A stretch of 64,000 nt of DNA from Bacteroidales bacterium UBA5197 (GTDB taxonomy: Bacteria > Bacteroidota > Bacteroidia > Bacteroidales > Lentimicrobiaceae). The notes beneath the pieces are model-generated. The model was not told the DNA's origin. It saw nothing but the letters and a program-made list of their open reading frames with translations, and did not search any database. The translations under genes and the position numbers were made by a program. Positions 63,859 through 64,000 of the stretch are shown here, in pieces (within the stretch, counting starts at the first letter, position 1; each line of letters opens with the position of its first letter). The stretch lies in NCBI GenBank assembly GCA_002412885.1, contig DHVX01000085.1, forward strand, positions 62,001-126,000, read 5' to 3'.

Positions 63859-64000
63859 AGAATTAAAGTGAACATGTGTTTCCGTTATGTAGGATTCTTG
63901 CTTTTTAGATGCGGAGGTGCAGCTATTACCTGTTGTTTACAGACACTAAAATGCAATTATTCAAACGGTTACCGGCAAAACAGCAGCTTATTTTGTGGAT

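Overview
This 64 kb window comes from a Bacteroidota chromosome, probably class Bacteroidia. The evidence is a SusC/SusD pair, at least nine proteins with a C-terminal type IX secretion (T9SS) sorting domain, a hybrid sensor kinase with an AraC output, DUF5606 and a PyrK-PyrD pair, and promoters of the Bacteroidota form TTG-N20-TAnnTTTG. No rRNA, tRNA, CRISPR array, prophage or complete insertion sequence was seen.

Left part (1-21 kb). A truncated secreted M12-type metalloprotease and a hybrid histidine kinase/AraC regulator read leftward. They are followed by a secreted CXXCH protein and a RAYT-type transposase that carries a REP-like palindrome both upstream and inside its own frame. An AT-rich orphan gene precedes a three-gene operon of SusC, SusD and a LamG plus PNGase F-like N-glycanase, which looks like a small glycoprotein-utilisation locus. 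From 15.6 to 20.3 kb is a patchwork of small AT-rich genes: a membrane protein, an SH3-like secreted protein, an unlisted-size 59-codon gene, a TPR protein, dodecin and a DUF2007 protein. These share hairpins and promoter-like repeats.

Middle part (20-36 kb). Single-gene units alternate in direction. They include T9SS cargo (a repeat-rich protein, a Kelch protein, a delta-60 protein and a PNGGE-module protein), an alpha/beta hydrolase interrupted by an amber codon, a class C beta-lactamase-like hydrolase, an AbgT transporter, a DUF4328 protein and a PIG-L deacetylase lipoprotein. An antisense relic of a GH2 beta-galactosidase C-terminus lies in the 1.35 kb gap before the giant gene.

Right part (36-59 kb). 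A single 17.5 kb gene encodes a 5,834-residue secreted protein. It has about twelve right-handed beta-helix modules, SprB/PKD/HYR-like modules, a dockerin-like stretch, two cohesin-like domains and a T9SS signal. The next two genes carry the same cohesin-like domain twice each, so the three together look like a surface adhesion or scaffold system. A small proline-rich PID-CTERM-like protein closes the cluster.

The last 5 kb is housekeeping: tcdA, DUF2752 and TM2 membrane proteins, pyrD and pyrK, and DUF5606, separated by Bacteroidota-type inverted repeats. Domain names are assigned by reading sequence motifs; no database search was possible.
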